The notes beneath the pieces are model-generated. The model ran no database searches, was not told the origin of the DNA, and worked only from the letters and a program-made list of their open reading frames with translations. DNA of 64,000 nucleotides from Siphonodentalium dalli. Lineage: Eukaryota > Mollusca > Scaphopoda > Gadilida > Siphonodentaliidae. Location: contig CP136064.1 in assembly GCA_032622095.1 (NCBI GenBank), positions 7,307,512 to 7,371,511 of the forward strand, read 5' to 3'. The position numbers and the translations under genes are program-made. This document shows, piece after piece, positions 1 through 11,290 of the stretch (position 1 is the first letter of the stretch; each line of letters opens with the position of its first letter).

Positions 1-125
1 ACTTTGATCTTAATAAATATGTACCCTACGATGACTCGGAGGACCTACCCAAGACTGAAGCGAAACCTGAAAAACATTGGAAAAGATAAAAAGGAAACTC
101 CAAACGACATATTCACTGAACTAAA

Positions 126-254
126 ATGAGTAATTTACCTAAATTTTCGAAGGCTATTGAAAGGCCGGTGGAACAAACGCCGCCGCCGCCGGCAAACGCC
201 GCCGCCACCGGCAAACGCCGCCGCCGTCAATACAGGACAGATTTGAGGTTATAA
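126..254 (+). CDS. Short basic ORF, doubtful
   Basis: A 42-codon frame opens at an ATG and ends before the zinc-finger ORF. It is proline/alanine-rich, with a run of lysine/arginine near residues 30-34, and much of it is encoded by a GCC/CCG-repeat tract (about 177-225) that resembles the GCC tracts at 1033-1180. A small basic nuclear protein of a mobile element is conceivable because of the neighbour at 311, but no family is recognised. The frame may exist only because the triplet repeat has no stops. Confidence 0.15.
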   Translation: MSNLPKFSKAIERPVEQTPPPPANAAATGKRRRRQYRTDLRL

Positions 255-310
255 GGAACATTTGTATAAAGGAAAGCCATATACCCCCGAGATATTTTAG
301 TCAAGTATAA

Positions 311-709
311 ATGAAGCACCAGTGTTCAATTTGCTCTAGTGAGTATGTGCGGAACCATGATTTGATAAGACATGTACAATCTAAGCACACTGAGTTTGTT
401 AACCGACACCCACAGCAGCACCACCAAGCAGCAGCAACAAACAGCAGCAGCAGCAACAGGCAGCAGCATCATCAGCCACAACAACCGCCATTACAGCAAG
501 ACCAGATACTACAACACCAGCAGGGGAAACAGCAACAAAGCGACATAACATCCTGCTTTGATGATTCAATGGCCAATGTCGAAGAAGATTTTATTTTCAA
601 GCATCCATTCACGGCATGTGTAGGTGGACCGACATCTAGTGGGAAGACGTACTTCGTGAAAACCTTGCTACAAAAGTCTGCCTCAAAAATATCACAGTGT
701 CATGGATAA
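311..709 (+). pseudogene. C2H2 finger + P-loop ATPase fragment (mobile-element/virus-like)
   Basis: The 132-residue frame starts with a C2H2 zinc finger (Cys5, Cys8, His21, His26; spacing C-x2-C-x12-H-x4-H). A Gln/His-rich low-complexity segment (about 34-72) follows, then a short acidic stretch, then HPFTACVGGPTSSGKT, a Walker A P-loop at about 106-113. It stops shortly after the P-loop, so Walker B and the rest of any ATPase are missing. Proteins with a hydrophobic strand feeding a GPTxSGKT loop and an N-terminal finger are familiar from packaging-ATPase-like genes of Polinton-type elements and related DNA viruses integrated in aquatic invertebrates; placing this fragment there is inference. 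The acidic frame at 702-863 may be the tail of the same protein after an internal deletion. A domesticated host gene cut by the window edge or an intron is an alternative. Confidence 0.45.
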
Positions 710-863
710 AGTGGAGAAATATATGAAGAATGGTTTTGAAGATCGTGATGCAGTGAAAATGTCAATATTAAAGTACAGACCATTGCTAGAAAAGTTCATG
801 GACGAAACAAATGACACATCTGACGAAAGTGATGACAATTCGGACGAAAGTGACAGTGAATAG
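702..863 (+). pseudogene. Acidic C-terminal tail ORF
   Basis: A 53-residue frame overlaps the end of the P-loop fragment by a few bases in another frame. It has a charged helical first half and a tail of Asp/Glu/Ser repeats (DESDDN and similar). An acidic tail right after a truncated ATPase suggests this is the C-terminus of the same gene, joined by a deletion that removed the catalytic middle. The family cannot be named from the tail alone. Confidence 0.3.
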
Positions 864-1015
864 TTAATATAATAAATTGTACTATGTACCACTTGTCATG
901 TTATTTTTCTCTTTTTTCCCTCGCTCACTTGCTTTTTTCGATGGCGCTCACCACCGTACCCCCATAGCTTTCCGATGAATGGCAACAAACCAAATTTCCG
1001 ACTAAATCCTGAACC
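864..1015 (+). repeat. AT-rich spacer with Tc1/mariner-like MITE (family F) fragment
   Basis: Bases about 967-1013 match one arm of the foldback family F (TTTCCGATGAATGGCAACA, then the actaaatcctgaa part) seen complete at 24397, 38397, 42009 and 45918. Only part of one arm is left. Confidence 0.5.
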
Positions 1016-1180
1016 GCCATAGGATTATGTAGTTGCCGCCGCCGCCGGCGGCGCCGCCGCCAATTTCTTTGCATGCCATAGGATTATGTAGTTGCCGCCG
1101 CCGCCGGCGGCAGCGGCGTTGACATGCGCATTACGGCCGCCGCCGCCGCCGCCGCAGCCGCCGCCGGCGGCGGCTTGTCG
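1016..1180 (+). repeat. GCC/GGC triplet-rich tract, duplicated
   Basis: Strongly GC-rich block of (GCC)n and (GGC)n runs in AT-rich surroundings. A unit beginning GCCATAGGATTATGTAGTT plus a GCC/GGC run occurs twice (about 1016 and 1075). The runs are self-complementary and would fold into GC hairpins. The block abuts a fragment of the D/A hairpin exactly where the other hairpin arm would be expected. Confidence 0.7.
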
Positions 1181-1181
1181 A

Positions 1182-1258
1182 CTCGCATATATAAGAGAAT
1201 GCATTGGCACAGGATAAAAAATCATGACTTCCGACTGGATTTGATATGGCGGGTCACA
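1182..1258 (+). repeat. Right-end fragment of MITE family D
   Basis: Contains one hairpin arm (CTCGCATATATAAGAGAATG) followed by the terminal sequence ending GATATGGCGGGTCACA. This matches the right end of the complete D element at 2457-2983. The left part is lost or replaced by the GCC tract. Confidence 0.75.
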
Positions 1259-1276
1259 TTTATGACTAAATCATGA

Positions 1277-1437
1277 ATTTTGTTTAATTTTGTTTAATTT
1301 TTGAAATTTTTGAAATTTTTGAAATTTTTGAAATTTTTGAAATTCTTGAAATTTTTGAAATTTTTGAAATTTTTGAAATTTTTGAAATTTTTGAACTTTT
1401 TGAAATTTTTGAACTTTTTGAAGTTTTTGAAATTTTT
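1277..1437 (+). repeat. 9-10 bp minisatellite (GAAATTTTT)n
   Basis: About 16 tandem copies of GAAATTTTT, with GAACTTTTT variants toward the right end. The apparent Phe-Gln-Lys repeat ORFs on the minus strand only reflect the absence of stops in the unit. Confidence 0.9.
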
Positions 1438-1628
1438 TGGACATGCCCAACCGGTATACACATAGACCATGATGCAATGCGTGGGCGGAGAATATAGGTC
1501 AATTGTCTAGACTAACACCGACGGGAGTACTGCAGAGAATATAGGTCGGATAGAGTTATCATCAAACCGTTATTTCACATTCAGGATAAACTAAGTGGCA
1601 ATACATTCATCAATGGACTATTTTACAG

Positions 1629-1761
1629 GGTGAGAGGAATTTCTGGATTGAGGGTGGTGGACGCATCCATTATGCCAGATGTTATCGCTGGTAACACCAA
1701 CGCGCCTACAATAATGATTGGGGAGAAGGCAGCCGACATGATAAAAGAAGACAACAAATGA
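1629..1761 (+). CDS. GMC oxidoreductase, terminal exon
   Basis: After a candidate acceptor (ttttacag, ending at 1628) one base completes a split codon. Forty-three codons then run to a TGA. The peptide contains [20 protein letters not shown] and then a [10 protein letters not shown] segment. This is the classic C-terminal signature of glucose-methanol-choline oxidoreductases (choline, glucose or alcohol dehydrogenase type), where the Asn of the GNTN segment lies in the active-site region. These are FAD enzymes that oxidise alcohols, sugars or choline. The exon is short and GC-richer than its surroundings, and no other GMC exon is visible in the window, so the rest of the gene lies left of base 1 or is lost. 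It could be an isolated pseudo-exon, although no in-frame stop or frameshift interrupts the motif. Confidence 0.8.
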
Positions 1762-1810
1762 CGTCATATTACAGATTCAGTATAACAGTGATTACGGGTG
1801 CAGATAGGGC

Positions 1811-2059
1811 AGCAATCATCATTACATGTACATTGAGGGTTACAGGTATATCATGCCATGATCCTCTACTCTGGCTAACTCCCTTATGGATCCAGCAATC
1901 ATCATTACATGTACATTGATGGTTGCAGGTATAGCATGCCATGAATCTCTACTCTGACTAACGCCCGTATGGATCCAGCAATCATCATTACATGTACATT
2001 CAGGATTACAGGTATAGCATGCCATGATCCTCTACTCTGGCTAACGCCCGTATGGATCC
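1811..2059 (+). repeat. Three tandem 83-bp units built from a MITE end
   Basis: Units start at 1811, 1894 and 1977, each beginning AGCAATCATCATTACATG and ending TATGGATCC, with a few substitutions. The segment of each unit around ATGAATCTCTACTCTGACTA matches the terminal sequence of the foldback element at 55735-56235, so a transposon end seems to have been amplified in tandem. Confidence 0.85.
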
Positions 2060-2456
2060 AACGTCTAATGGCGTCAATGGCCGCGTGCTGGAGCAACGTC
2101 ACGATTGGTGGAAACTTACAGTTCAAGGGTCATTCATATACATCCAATGTTTCACGTGTTCTTATACATGTACCCCCGATGTTTCGCACGTTCTCTTAAA
2201 CTAGCGGTCATGGGTGATGGTGGACATATTGATTTGAATGGGCGTTGTACCCTATCTGATTGCTAGTTACAGCCGAATGCGGGGACAGTATTTTATTTTC
2301 TATATGCAATATTCAAATACTTTTATAAGTTTATATAAGCTATATTAAACAAAATACCTTGCATGAGAAATGAACCCATTCTAAGACGTTTGAACGTTTT
2401 TATACAAAACAGTTAAAAACATTTTCTTGAAAATCATCTTACAGAAGGTCTATATA
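2060..2456. other. No gene seen
   Basis: AT-rich sequence with no splice-flanked reading frame and no repeat recognised elsewhere in the window. Confidence 0.6.
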
Positions 2457-2983
2457 TGTGACCCGCCATATCACCCACAGGGAGCCTCACACAGATGGAA
2501 GCATGCACTACATAGTGTCGTCTGTTTCAGGCTGTGTGGGGCTCACTATGGGTTAATAAACCCGCCATACCCTGTGCCAATGCATTCTCTTATATATGCG
2601 AGTCGACCATAGGTCGCCTCGCATATATAAGAGAATGCATTGGCCTAACAATTTTTTACAATTTTAATAATTTGTTCTTGTATTCTTTAACAATTTTATA
2701 ATTTCACCCATACAGAGCCCCAGACAAACATGAGCAGACGACACTCTTCTATCTGCTTCTATATATGTGTGGGGCTCCTTGCAGGGTAATGAATGTTTTT
2801 TTATTTTATGTCCTAAAAATTGTAAGAAACATTTATTTAAACAAAATGATAAACAATTGTTAGGCCAATGCATTCTCTTATATATGCGAGGCGACCTATG
2901 GTCGACTCGCATATATAAGAGAATGCATTGGCACAGGGTAAACAGATCCCGACTTACGACTGGATTTGATATGGCGGGTCACA
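2457..2983. mobile_element. MITE family D, complete foldback element
   Basis: Terminal inverted repeats TGTGACCCGCCATATC (left) and GATATGGCGGGTCACA (right) bound a 527-bp element with no coding capacity. Inside lie two inverted copies of the hairpin cassette (about 2577-2645 and 2863-2935), each with stem GCCAATGCATTCTCTTATAT and a loop holding a nested CGACC/GGTCG stem. Between them is AT-rich filler with attctttaacaatt-like units. The same cassette occurs in families A, B and C, which have different termini. Confidence 0.85.
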
Positions 2984-3246
2984 TATGGGATTGATATGGG
3001 GGTTCAGTAATGAAATCCAAACCACAAATATTTTCTGTGCCAGATGGACGTCACATTGTGCCATTCTGACTTCCCCATTGCACCGAAGACATGTATATAA
3101 TATGGGTATATGTCTACATTTTCTTTTGTAAATATAGACTAATTTTCAGAAGTGGCGCCGTCCGGATCAGGGATGGGGTAGGGAGTAGGGCATCAAAATT
3201 TGTTATCGACGATTATTTAACAAACTTATATATAGAGGATCTCTAA
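2984..3246. other. No gene seen
   Basis: AT-rich intergenic or intronic sequence with nothing recognised. Confidence 0.5.
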
Positions 3247-3372
3247 TGAGTCGCAATTTTATACGAAATGTATTCAGCGTGTGCACTAAATTCGATTCGA
3301 GCCGAGCTTTAACGAGTGTCGAATCGAATTTAGTGGACGAGGATAATTAATCTCGTATATAATTGCGACGAA
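3247..3372. repeat. Imperfect inverted repeat
   Basis: Arms CACTAAATTCGATTCGA and TCGAATCGAATTTAGTG, flanked by outer arms TCGCAATT and AATTGCGA, make a foldback of about 125 bp. It is probably a small MITE. Confidence 0.65.
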
Positions 3373-3777
3373 TTTGATATCCATTTTATCACATAATCAT
3401 ATTTTAGCAAGCAAAAACGATGTCGAAATTGCTGGGTTTAAATAAATTAATATTGATTTCCTTATCACAACCAAAGATGAAGGAAAGACACCGTCAAGAA
3501 AAAAAATATATAGGGCCTAGTTCCTTTTTAAATGTGTCTTTTCGTGTTGACAAAATTGTTCAACCACCGGCCCTTATCACCCATGGTTATCTCAGTCAAA
3601 ACTAAATAACCCAACACAAATCGAATATCAAAATTATATTATAATTAACATAATAATATTAAAGTTCCGGCATTGACATCGACATCATTGCGCTAAGCTC
3701 TTACGTCACTGCGCGTGCCGATAATACACGTGTGTCTTACTAAAAATGTGAGGCCTGGGTTAGGGGCTAATTATGTG

Positions 3778-3813
<36 letters not shown>

Positions 3814-5146
3814 GCAACACGAGCAACCTAACACTGATAGTTACATAATTATACAATTACTAAGTCCAATACAATACCAAAGTGCAATCAACATTTCATG
3901 GTAAACACGGGGATGGTCAAAGCATTTTTTTTTTCCAGTGTGGATGTGCACAAATTTCGAAAAAGACTGAATTTCATGTAATAAAAAACCTCCACATATT
4001 TCAATTCCTGCTATTCAGATTAGGACAAGCTCCTTATTGTTTCATGCTCGTAATGTATAATTCCTCCTACTCTGATTAGCCCTACGTGGTGAGGGGAAAG
4101 AACAGTCTGAATATTTCAACTGCATGTATTATATATCTAACGTGTCATCCCATACTGTAATCCGTACATTAACCTGAACCAATGGATAACTCAGAATGAA
4201 CCAAATCTAATCTATCGAAACATATCTCAACCTCTGCATCTGTACATAGTAATTATAAGTAAATAAATTCTAATATAATATTTAGATGTCCTGGATTGAC
4301 TCATGTGGGTTGTGATATGATGCATCTACATCAGGTCGCAGCATGAGAAGGAACTTGGTATTACATGACCAATTATATCATTTCAACATGAAAATATACT
4401 GTGAAATGTGACATGCCCAAAATCATATTTCACAGAAATATTATTCAAATTCAGTGTCGCACTAATTCGGTATCATACAAGATTTATACGATAACGAAAG
4501 CTCCATGTCGGAACATCAAATTTTTTAAATAGTAGAAGAGAAGAAAATATAACAATAAATAATAAATAATATAACTATGATAATAACGAGCACCAGTTTG
4601 CTGTATATATAAATGGGGAGTAACTAGTACAGTATGAAATTCTAAATGAGTAGATTCCTTAAAATTAGTTAATTTCATCATTGAATAAAGTTAGTTTTAC
4701 ACTAGGGTTATGTTATGGTATTACCCTTACATGGAGCTATGTACTTGAAGTTAATATCAGATTTATAATATACTGTGATTTATTAAAGATGTAATCATGG
4801 TTTCAGAGCTCCAGTTGCAACAGCATTTTAATATAAGTTTAAAATATGAATACCAAATGGCACATCCTATTCCAAATATCTTAATTTACGACATAAGAAG
4901 AATTTAGATGAAATGTAAAATAGGTTTTATAAAATTTGGTCTGAAACCCTGACCACATGTTTAAGTATTAACCTGTATGAAAATAATTAAATCAACGGAA
5001 TAGTAGTGGTGAGCCTTAAGTTGTACGATTGGTGTATCGTACATGTAAATCAGAAGTTTATATGCAGTGACTGTGAGCAGTAGTAGAGGCATTACTAGGG
5101 TTACTCCCATGGGCATAAGAAGACCATCATGCTTGAGAGAGCCCTA
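3373..5146. other. Non-coding stretch with a TA microsatellite and a dispersed repeat
   Basis: Contains a (TA)n run at about 3782-3810. A repeat at 3857-3925 (CCAAAGTGCAATCAACA and flanks) reappears at about 6184-6248. Short frames here have no recognisable domain or splice context. Confidence 0.55.
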
Positions 5147-5907
5147 CTAAAAACAAAGAGAACAAAACCTGGCTATCTTTTTTATATATTTGGGCTCTGT
5201 TTTGTTCATTAACCAAATGAGTTGTGTGTAGTAAGCTTCAGTTTTTATACTTTGTGAAAGAAGTAGGACAATTATATTATTACGTACCATATCATGGTTG
5301 GGACATTGTAATAGGAAGTGGGACTCATCCTCAGTTACTCCAAGATTGCACTTTGTACAAACTCGGTCCTTGACATCATTCTCTTTCGATGAGTATCTGC
5401 CTATTTCTATTTGTAATCTATGCGCACTGATACGAAATCTAGACAAACATTTTCTGTCATTAATATCCTTTATTTGATCAAGCTACTCTTCATATTTGAA
5501 ATCATTTTTGAATAGTCTATATGTTCTTAATTTTGAATTTTTCTCCAAATCCAATTTCCAATTTTCTTCAGAGTGACTTGAATAGAGCGCATGACTTTCG
5601 GGGTAATAGAATCAGGTTTCTGGATAAGGTGTTCAAATCCCAACTTCTTAAGGAAATTATAGATAGATTGGAGCCAACAGTGTTGGTTACAACCTACCAT
5701 GTTAACATTATCAGTGAGGGCTTATCTCAGCAGATGGTCTTTAAGGGAACCATCATGCAGTCTTTTCCAATATTTGACCATATTCAATATTATATCTGTG
5801 TAATACATATAGTTGGTCCAGGAGAATAAATAATCATGACGGCACACGATAAGCAAGTCAAATAGCATGCACTTAGTTGAAATGTTATGAAGGAGCGATC
5901 GGGTCAT
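5147..5907 (-). pseudogene. Non-LTR retrotransposon (LINE) ORF2 C-terminal remnant
   Basis: On the minus strand, 5907-5722 encodes a peptide containing ILNMVKYWKRLH, a motif typical of the region after the reverse transcriptase in many invertebrate LINEs. After broken, frame-shifted sequence, 5446-5147 encodes SRFRISAHRLQIEIGRY followed by a Cys-His cluster (C-x2-C-x9-H-x4-C). That cluster is the zinc-knuckle-like C-terminal domain of such ORF2 proteins. Frame changes and stops between the blocks show a dead 3'-end copy. No endonuclease or catalytic RT motif (YxDD) is present, as expected for a 5'-truncated insertion. The clade is not assigned. Confidence 0.75.
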
Positions 5908-6669
5908 TCTGTTATTGTCATTTAGAAAGGCATATATTAGTAATATATTATAATATTATTGAATATCAAAGCTGGCCCAAAAGATCGCACAACCAATTTT
6001 GGCGGAAGACTGTTCATTCGCTGCGATATTTTTAAGAGTGACATTTGGCTGTGCACGGGTATGCGCCCTCTTCTATTCCCGGCGCAAATAAAGGAAACGT
6101 GAATATTGGATAGTCATAAGCCACTATAATAGTGGAATACCACAGTAATAGTGGAATTCAGGATGTGCCTGACCTGGTTGCTAATAAGTCCAATAAAATA
6201 CCAAAGTGCAATCAACACTTGATGGTAAACACAGGGACGTTCAAAGCATTGCAACATTTTCAACCTAAAATATTTTAACTTGCTGCACGATTTTGATGTT
6301 TCTTGACATATCAATGCAATATTTGTGTTTATATAACATTGGTTTCAAGACACGAAATAGGAGAAATATCAATAATGAATATAATAACAAGGTGTATCTA
6401 TTCCTCCATGTTCTTCTTAATGGTGATATTTGTACAGATATACATTGTTTGAATATTTGCTCACTGTCAATGCTTTGGCCCCTTTAATGTTAAACATCTG
6501 GTTTGCGTTATCCTTGGATGAGCACCATTTTAAGAGGAAATAGGAAAATGTGAAATTAACATTTCAGTCCACGAAATACTGACACTACAGCTGCTGTTGT
6601 AATTACACATGTGCTTCTAAATTATATATACCATAAATAATTAGATCGGACCCGTGGACCATCAGCTGA
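5908..6669. other. Non-coding; second copy of a dispersed repeat
   Basis: Bases about 6184-6248 repeat the sequence seen at 3857-3925 with roughly 10% differences. Nothing else is recognised. Confidence 0.5.
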
Positions 6670-6907
6670 TTAACCCTTTCACGACGGAACTGCGCTGGTG
6701 CAGCATTAAAAATAATGTGCCGGTGCATGCTTGTATATCTGTGAGTCTCCCATACAAGTGAATGCACTGGCGTACATATTCAAGTTCAAGGAAAATATTG
6801 TTAGACCAATATATTCTCTTATATATGGGAGACTAGCATGTATAAGAGAATGCATTGGCACAGGGTTTTTGCAAAAATTCAGGACGCTCCAGTCATGGTA
6901 GGTTTAA
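6670..6907. mobile_element. TTAA-flanked MITE, family B, copy 1
   Basis: Starts TTAACCCTTTCACGACGG and ends CAGTCATGGTAGGTTTAA. The interior has GCGCTGGTGCAGCATTAAA near the left end and diverged hairpin cassettes (about 6723-6765 and 6812-6860). TTAA at both ends with CCCTTT termini points to mobilisation by a piggyBac-type transposase; that assignment is inference from termini alone. Confidence 0.7.
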
Positions 6908-8640
6908 CAGCAGGTCTTGGTGGCCAGTATTCGACTTTCAGAAAAGGAAGTTTTAACACATTTGAAGTTTTGGCAAGCTGGATGGAATTCCAATGAACAC
7001 CTCTTATAAAGAGCATCCATGATTCAGTCACCCAAAAAAGAGTACTCTGGAATATGAAATTTTGTGACCGTTTTCGAAGTTTTATTATTTTAATATTACT
7101 TGCCTTACTGATTTTTGAAACCAAATAAAAGCTGTTTGTAAAAAACAATAACAAATAAAAAACATTTCTTGTTTTTATTCCCGCTGATGGTGATATCAAT
7201 CCATATACACATTTAAGGTGTTCGTAAAATATACGACAGTACATATCTATATGGTAATAGCATGTAAACACACAAGAAAGACAACGGGCGGCGTTCGCGT
7301 TGATAGGGCTGTTAAAATAGTCACATTAGCTAAAACCACCATAAACATAAATAACTTTATATAATAACAAACCAAAGCCGGGGCTTTGGGTCGTATATAT
7401 AGACTACTAGCAGGGTTACCCGGTGTTGCCCAGGTTAAAGTGATGTGAAACCCTCTGTGGATATTTGGTGGGAATAGAGAATACTCTTGCTCTCAAAGTG
7501 TTACACGTATTCTCATAAATTGTATATCCAAATGGCATCACAAAACATGATTCTTACACATGGAATATAAGTAGTGGCTCACCTTGTCAGGTCGGAGCGA
7601 TTGTCATTTTGTTTATCGCGTTTAATCCCTCCCACCAATAATGATTGATTTATTTATTTACAACTGCACATATATACTTCAGACGTTATAGCATGAAACA
7701 TGAACATCATAAACACATTAGTTCGAAAAAATAAAAGACGACAATTGTGTTTTACATAGAGATGTATCAATCAATCAATCAATCAATCAATCTAGTTTAT
7801 CATATCTTCATGAAGATACAGATTGTTTAAAGATATGTCCAGGTGCTCCTCTGTTCTGGTGCTATATACTGGCTAATCATTTTCAGTTTAAAAGAAATGA
7901 TGGTATGCATGTCTAGCAGCTACATGTGCCAGACACAGGGAGATTTTGAGTTTTTTATGTTAGGCGATGAGTCTGTTCTAAAAAATGAAAGAAATCCTCT
8001 GTATCGGGCATATATACCCTTGTCAGATGTCACTATTGGAGGATCCTGAAAAGTCATGTGCTACGGGCTGCGTTTTCCTTTATCTCAGAAGTAACCATAT
8101 TTGACTGCACACTGTGACCACTATTTTTGAACAGGCCTGCTCTACATTTCCATATCTCTTGGCAAATGTAATTTTTTTTGTGGAAACTATATTGAATGGG
8201 ACAGACTCAATCGTGTTATAATATATACATGAGCCATTCAAATGTGCAATCCTCTGACAATTCAAGGTCCCTCAGTTTGAATGAATATATGTATCTCTTA
8301 ATTAGATTGATATAAATATATTTGTAATGCTTTCTTCTATATATCTGTGTTGCTAGATCATTATAGGAATGCCCTGATTTCCATCCTCATATAAATATGA
8401 CAGTTGAGAAGATATAATTGTTCAAGTGACTTAATTCGGTCACCATTTGTCGAGATTGTAAAATTGAATGCCAAAAATTGCTTAGAACGACATGGAGATG
8501 GCCTGGGATATGACTATATATATAACTTTGTTGGATATCGGCGAATTGAACAATCTTATAAATGCTAGTGAATCTCCTCTCGCCATCCATGACCCAAACG
8601 ACCCAAATGTGATTTAATTCATCATATCATTAGAGAAGAA
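6908..8640. other. No gene seen; (ATCA)n microsatellite
   Basis: Holds a short ATCA-repeat run near 7767-7791 and otherwise unrecognised AT-rich sequence. The longest minus-strand frame (6879-7271) overlaps the MITE end and has no domain. Confidence 0.55.
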
Positions 8641-10175
8641 CGTGCATGAATTTGGTGGAATCAGTGCTAAATATATTTGTATCATCTTTGGTGCAACTCC
8701 CCTCATGCATGACTTGAACAGCGCCACTTTTGTCATATTTAAACCATGTGTATTAGACTTATGCATGCATTATATAATGGAGATTATATATAAGTTTGGT
8801 GGTAATCGGCAACTAAACAAATTCTTATCATATTTATTACCCCCCTCCCCCCCCCCCCCCATCTCTCACCAAACGGCACAAATTTCGCGTCTTTAAATCA
8901 CACATTTATATTCCTCGTATCACGGAGAAGAATAATATATCAATCTGCGCTAAAAATACCCCCTCCCCTGACACCAACAACGTCACTTTAGAAAATTTTA
9001 ACCCGCACCATTATCTTACTCGTAAAATGTTACCCCTGTTAGACCACCTTGGTGCCATCTCGAGTGTACCCTTAAAGTTATATATAGTACACAAACAGAT
9101 ATTCGCAAATATTTGATTCATTGTATCATTTGAGAAGAACGTGTATGAGTTTGATGGTAATTGGCACTAAACATATTTTTATAAGTGTTTGGTGACCCTC
9201 CCGTCCCTATTTCGGACTCAAGCGGCGCCACTTTTGACATCATTAAACCACACACTTAGACTTATTATAGAGATGAATATATATATAATCGGCGCTAAAC
9301 ATATTGTTTATCAATGTGTGTGTCCCTCTCACCCTCTAGGCATCCTGACTCGAATGGCCCCACTTTTGACATCTTTATACCACACAATTAGACTCCTGAT
9401 ACCATGGAGATTATTATTTGTACGTTTGGTTCTAATCCGCGACCAAACAAATTGTTATCAAATTTGGTGCCCACCCCACCCCCATCACACGATTAGATAA
9501 CTCATATTATGGATAAGAATGTGAATCAATATGGTGGAAATTGGCGCTAAAAATATTATGTATCAATTTTGGTGCTCCTCTCCCTTTCAGTGCGCCCGTG
9601 ACTCGAATGACACCACTTTTGACAGCTTTAAGCCACGTCATTAGACACCTCATACCATGTGGATGAATTTGTATAAGTTTCGTGGCAATCGGCGACTAAC
9701 GCAATTCTTATCATATTTAGTACCCGCCCACCACCCCCCCCCCCAAACATCTCATCCAACGACACCAATATGGCGTCTTTAATCACACAATAAGATTCCT
9801 TGTATCATGGAGAAGATCTCAGAAGAATGTGCATCAATTTGGTGGAATTCGGCGCTAAAATTATTTTTGCTCAATTTTGGTGCCCCTCTCCCCTACCGGG
9901 CATCCCTGATGCGAACGGCGCGACTTTTGACATATTTAAACCACACCATTAGATTCCTCATATTATGGGGATGATTATATATAAGTTTGGTGGCAATCGG
10001 CGACAAATTTTGTTTCTGCCCCTCCCCTTTTTATGCCCCTGACAACAACGACGTCACTTTAGCAAATTCTAATTCTCGCCATAATCTTTCTCGTAAAAAG
10101 ACCCCTTGTGTGCCATCTAGGTGGTCCCCTATGAATTTCTATATAACACAGACAGACAGACATTCGCAAATATAG
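8641..10175 (+). repeat. Diverged tandem array, ~150-bp half-units alternating
   Basis: About ten diverged units share phrases such as GGTGGAATTCGGCGCTAAA and ATTTTGGTGCCCCTCTCCC, with poly-C tracts, at roughly 130-165 bp spacing. Alternate units resemble each other more closely, giving a period near 300 bp. The array ends near 10130-10175 with a block (CACAGACAGACA... ATTCGCAAATATAGATA) that reappears inverted at about 11490-11545. Confidence 0.75.
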
Positions 10176-11290
10176 ATACAGATATCTGATTTTGTGACGT
10201 CAACAATTATTATCTAATACGACGCTTGCTTTTTGAATTTGTGCAACCGCTTTTGTCGTACAGTTGATCCGTGGGCTTAAAGCATGCATTAATGTCGTTA
10301 TCGGAAAATCTTGTTACTGCGTTTTTCAACTACTGGTATTGCTAATGAGAGTTAAGAATATTGAATTACAACGTAAGTTCATTCGTAGTGGTAGTGACGG
10401 ATAGTTAACCTTTTATTGAGAAAATAAGACAATGAATAACGACACTATATTAACTACAGTCTACACCCTGCGGGGCTAGTGAATAGTGATCGAAATATAT
10501 TAAGATTTACCGATCTACTGTGCGAAGATGGGCTTTTAATGTACAGCACTTGGTACTGTATAGGGTACTGTGCGAAACGAAATAACATATAAGTAATATG
10601 GAATTAATTGTTATCATAAGATATCTACATGTAGTACATACATTCATGTGATAATCCATAAATATCATATTATTTCCTGGAATCGAAGGGAAACACATAA
10701 TTATAAACAAAGCAGAATATACATTCATGCAGGTTCAGGCAAACTCGGTCAATGGGGAAAGTTACACGCGTACGATAATGCTGTTTTGTGAATAATATCG
10801 CATTTATATCATCATTATGCTATACTTTTAGTATATTCTTGAGGAAATTATCATAATTTGATCAATGTGATTTCTAAATTATAACCTACAACGAATGCCG
10901 CTCGTCCCTTTAACGATGCATGTAATATATGCATGCAGTTAAAATTTTAAAAAGTGGTTCGCAGAAGAAATCAATCGTGTACATTATTGATATTTATGTT
11001 TCAGATTTAAAGGCTGCATTAAGTACACTCCTCTATCGAATTTCCAGAGAAATATTCACACTCATAACTATCCATAGAGGTGTGGTGGCTCGATATAACA
11101 CCCCGAGTCTGCTTTAGTACTCTTCAGTTATTCACGTTCAATAAACAGCAGGGAAATCGTCATTATACGATATAAGGCTATTGTCATGCGGAATCACACA
11201 AGCGATACGGAACTCGTAGGCTCAGTAACAGTTATATTGCCAGGGTTGACACCAAATTCTCATATTGGAATACAACTCATTTATAGCAAA
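10176..11290. other. Unique sequence between inverted repeat arms
   Basis: No repeat recognised. It lies between the direct array at 8641-10175 and its inverted partner at 11490-11830, so it may be the interior of a larger foldback structure. It leads into a possible first exon at 11291. Confidence 0.4.

Noticed and set aside
1811-2199. ORFs across the 83-bp repeats
   Set aside because: Tandem-repeat translations without coding evidence.
6879-7271. 130-codon minus-strand ORF
   Set aside because: Overlaps a MITE end, has no domain and looks like chance in AT-rich DNA.
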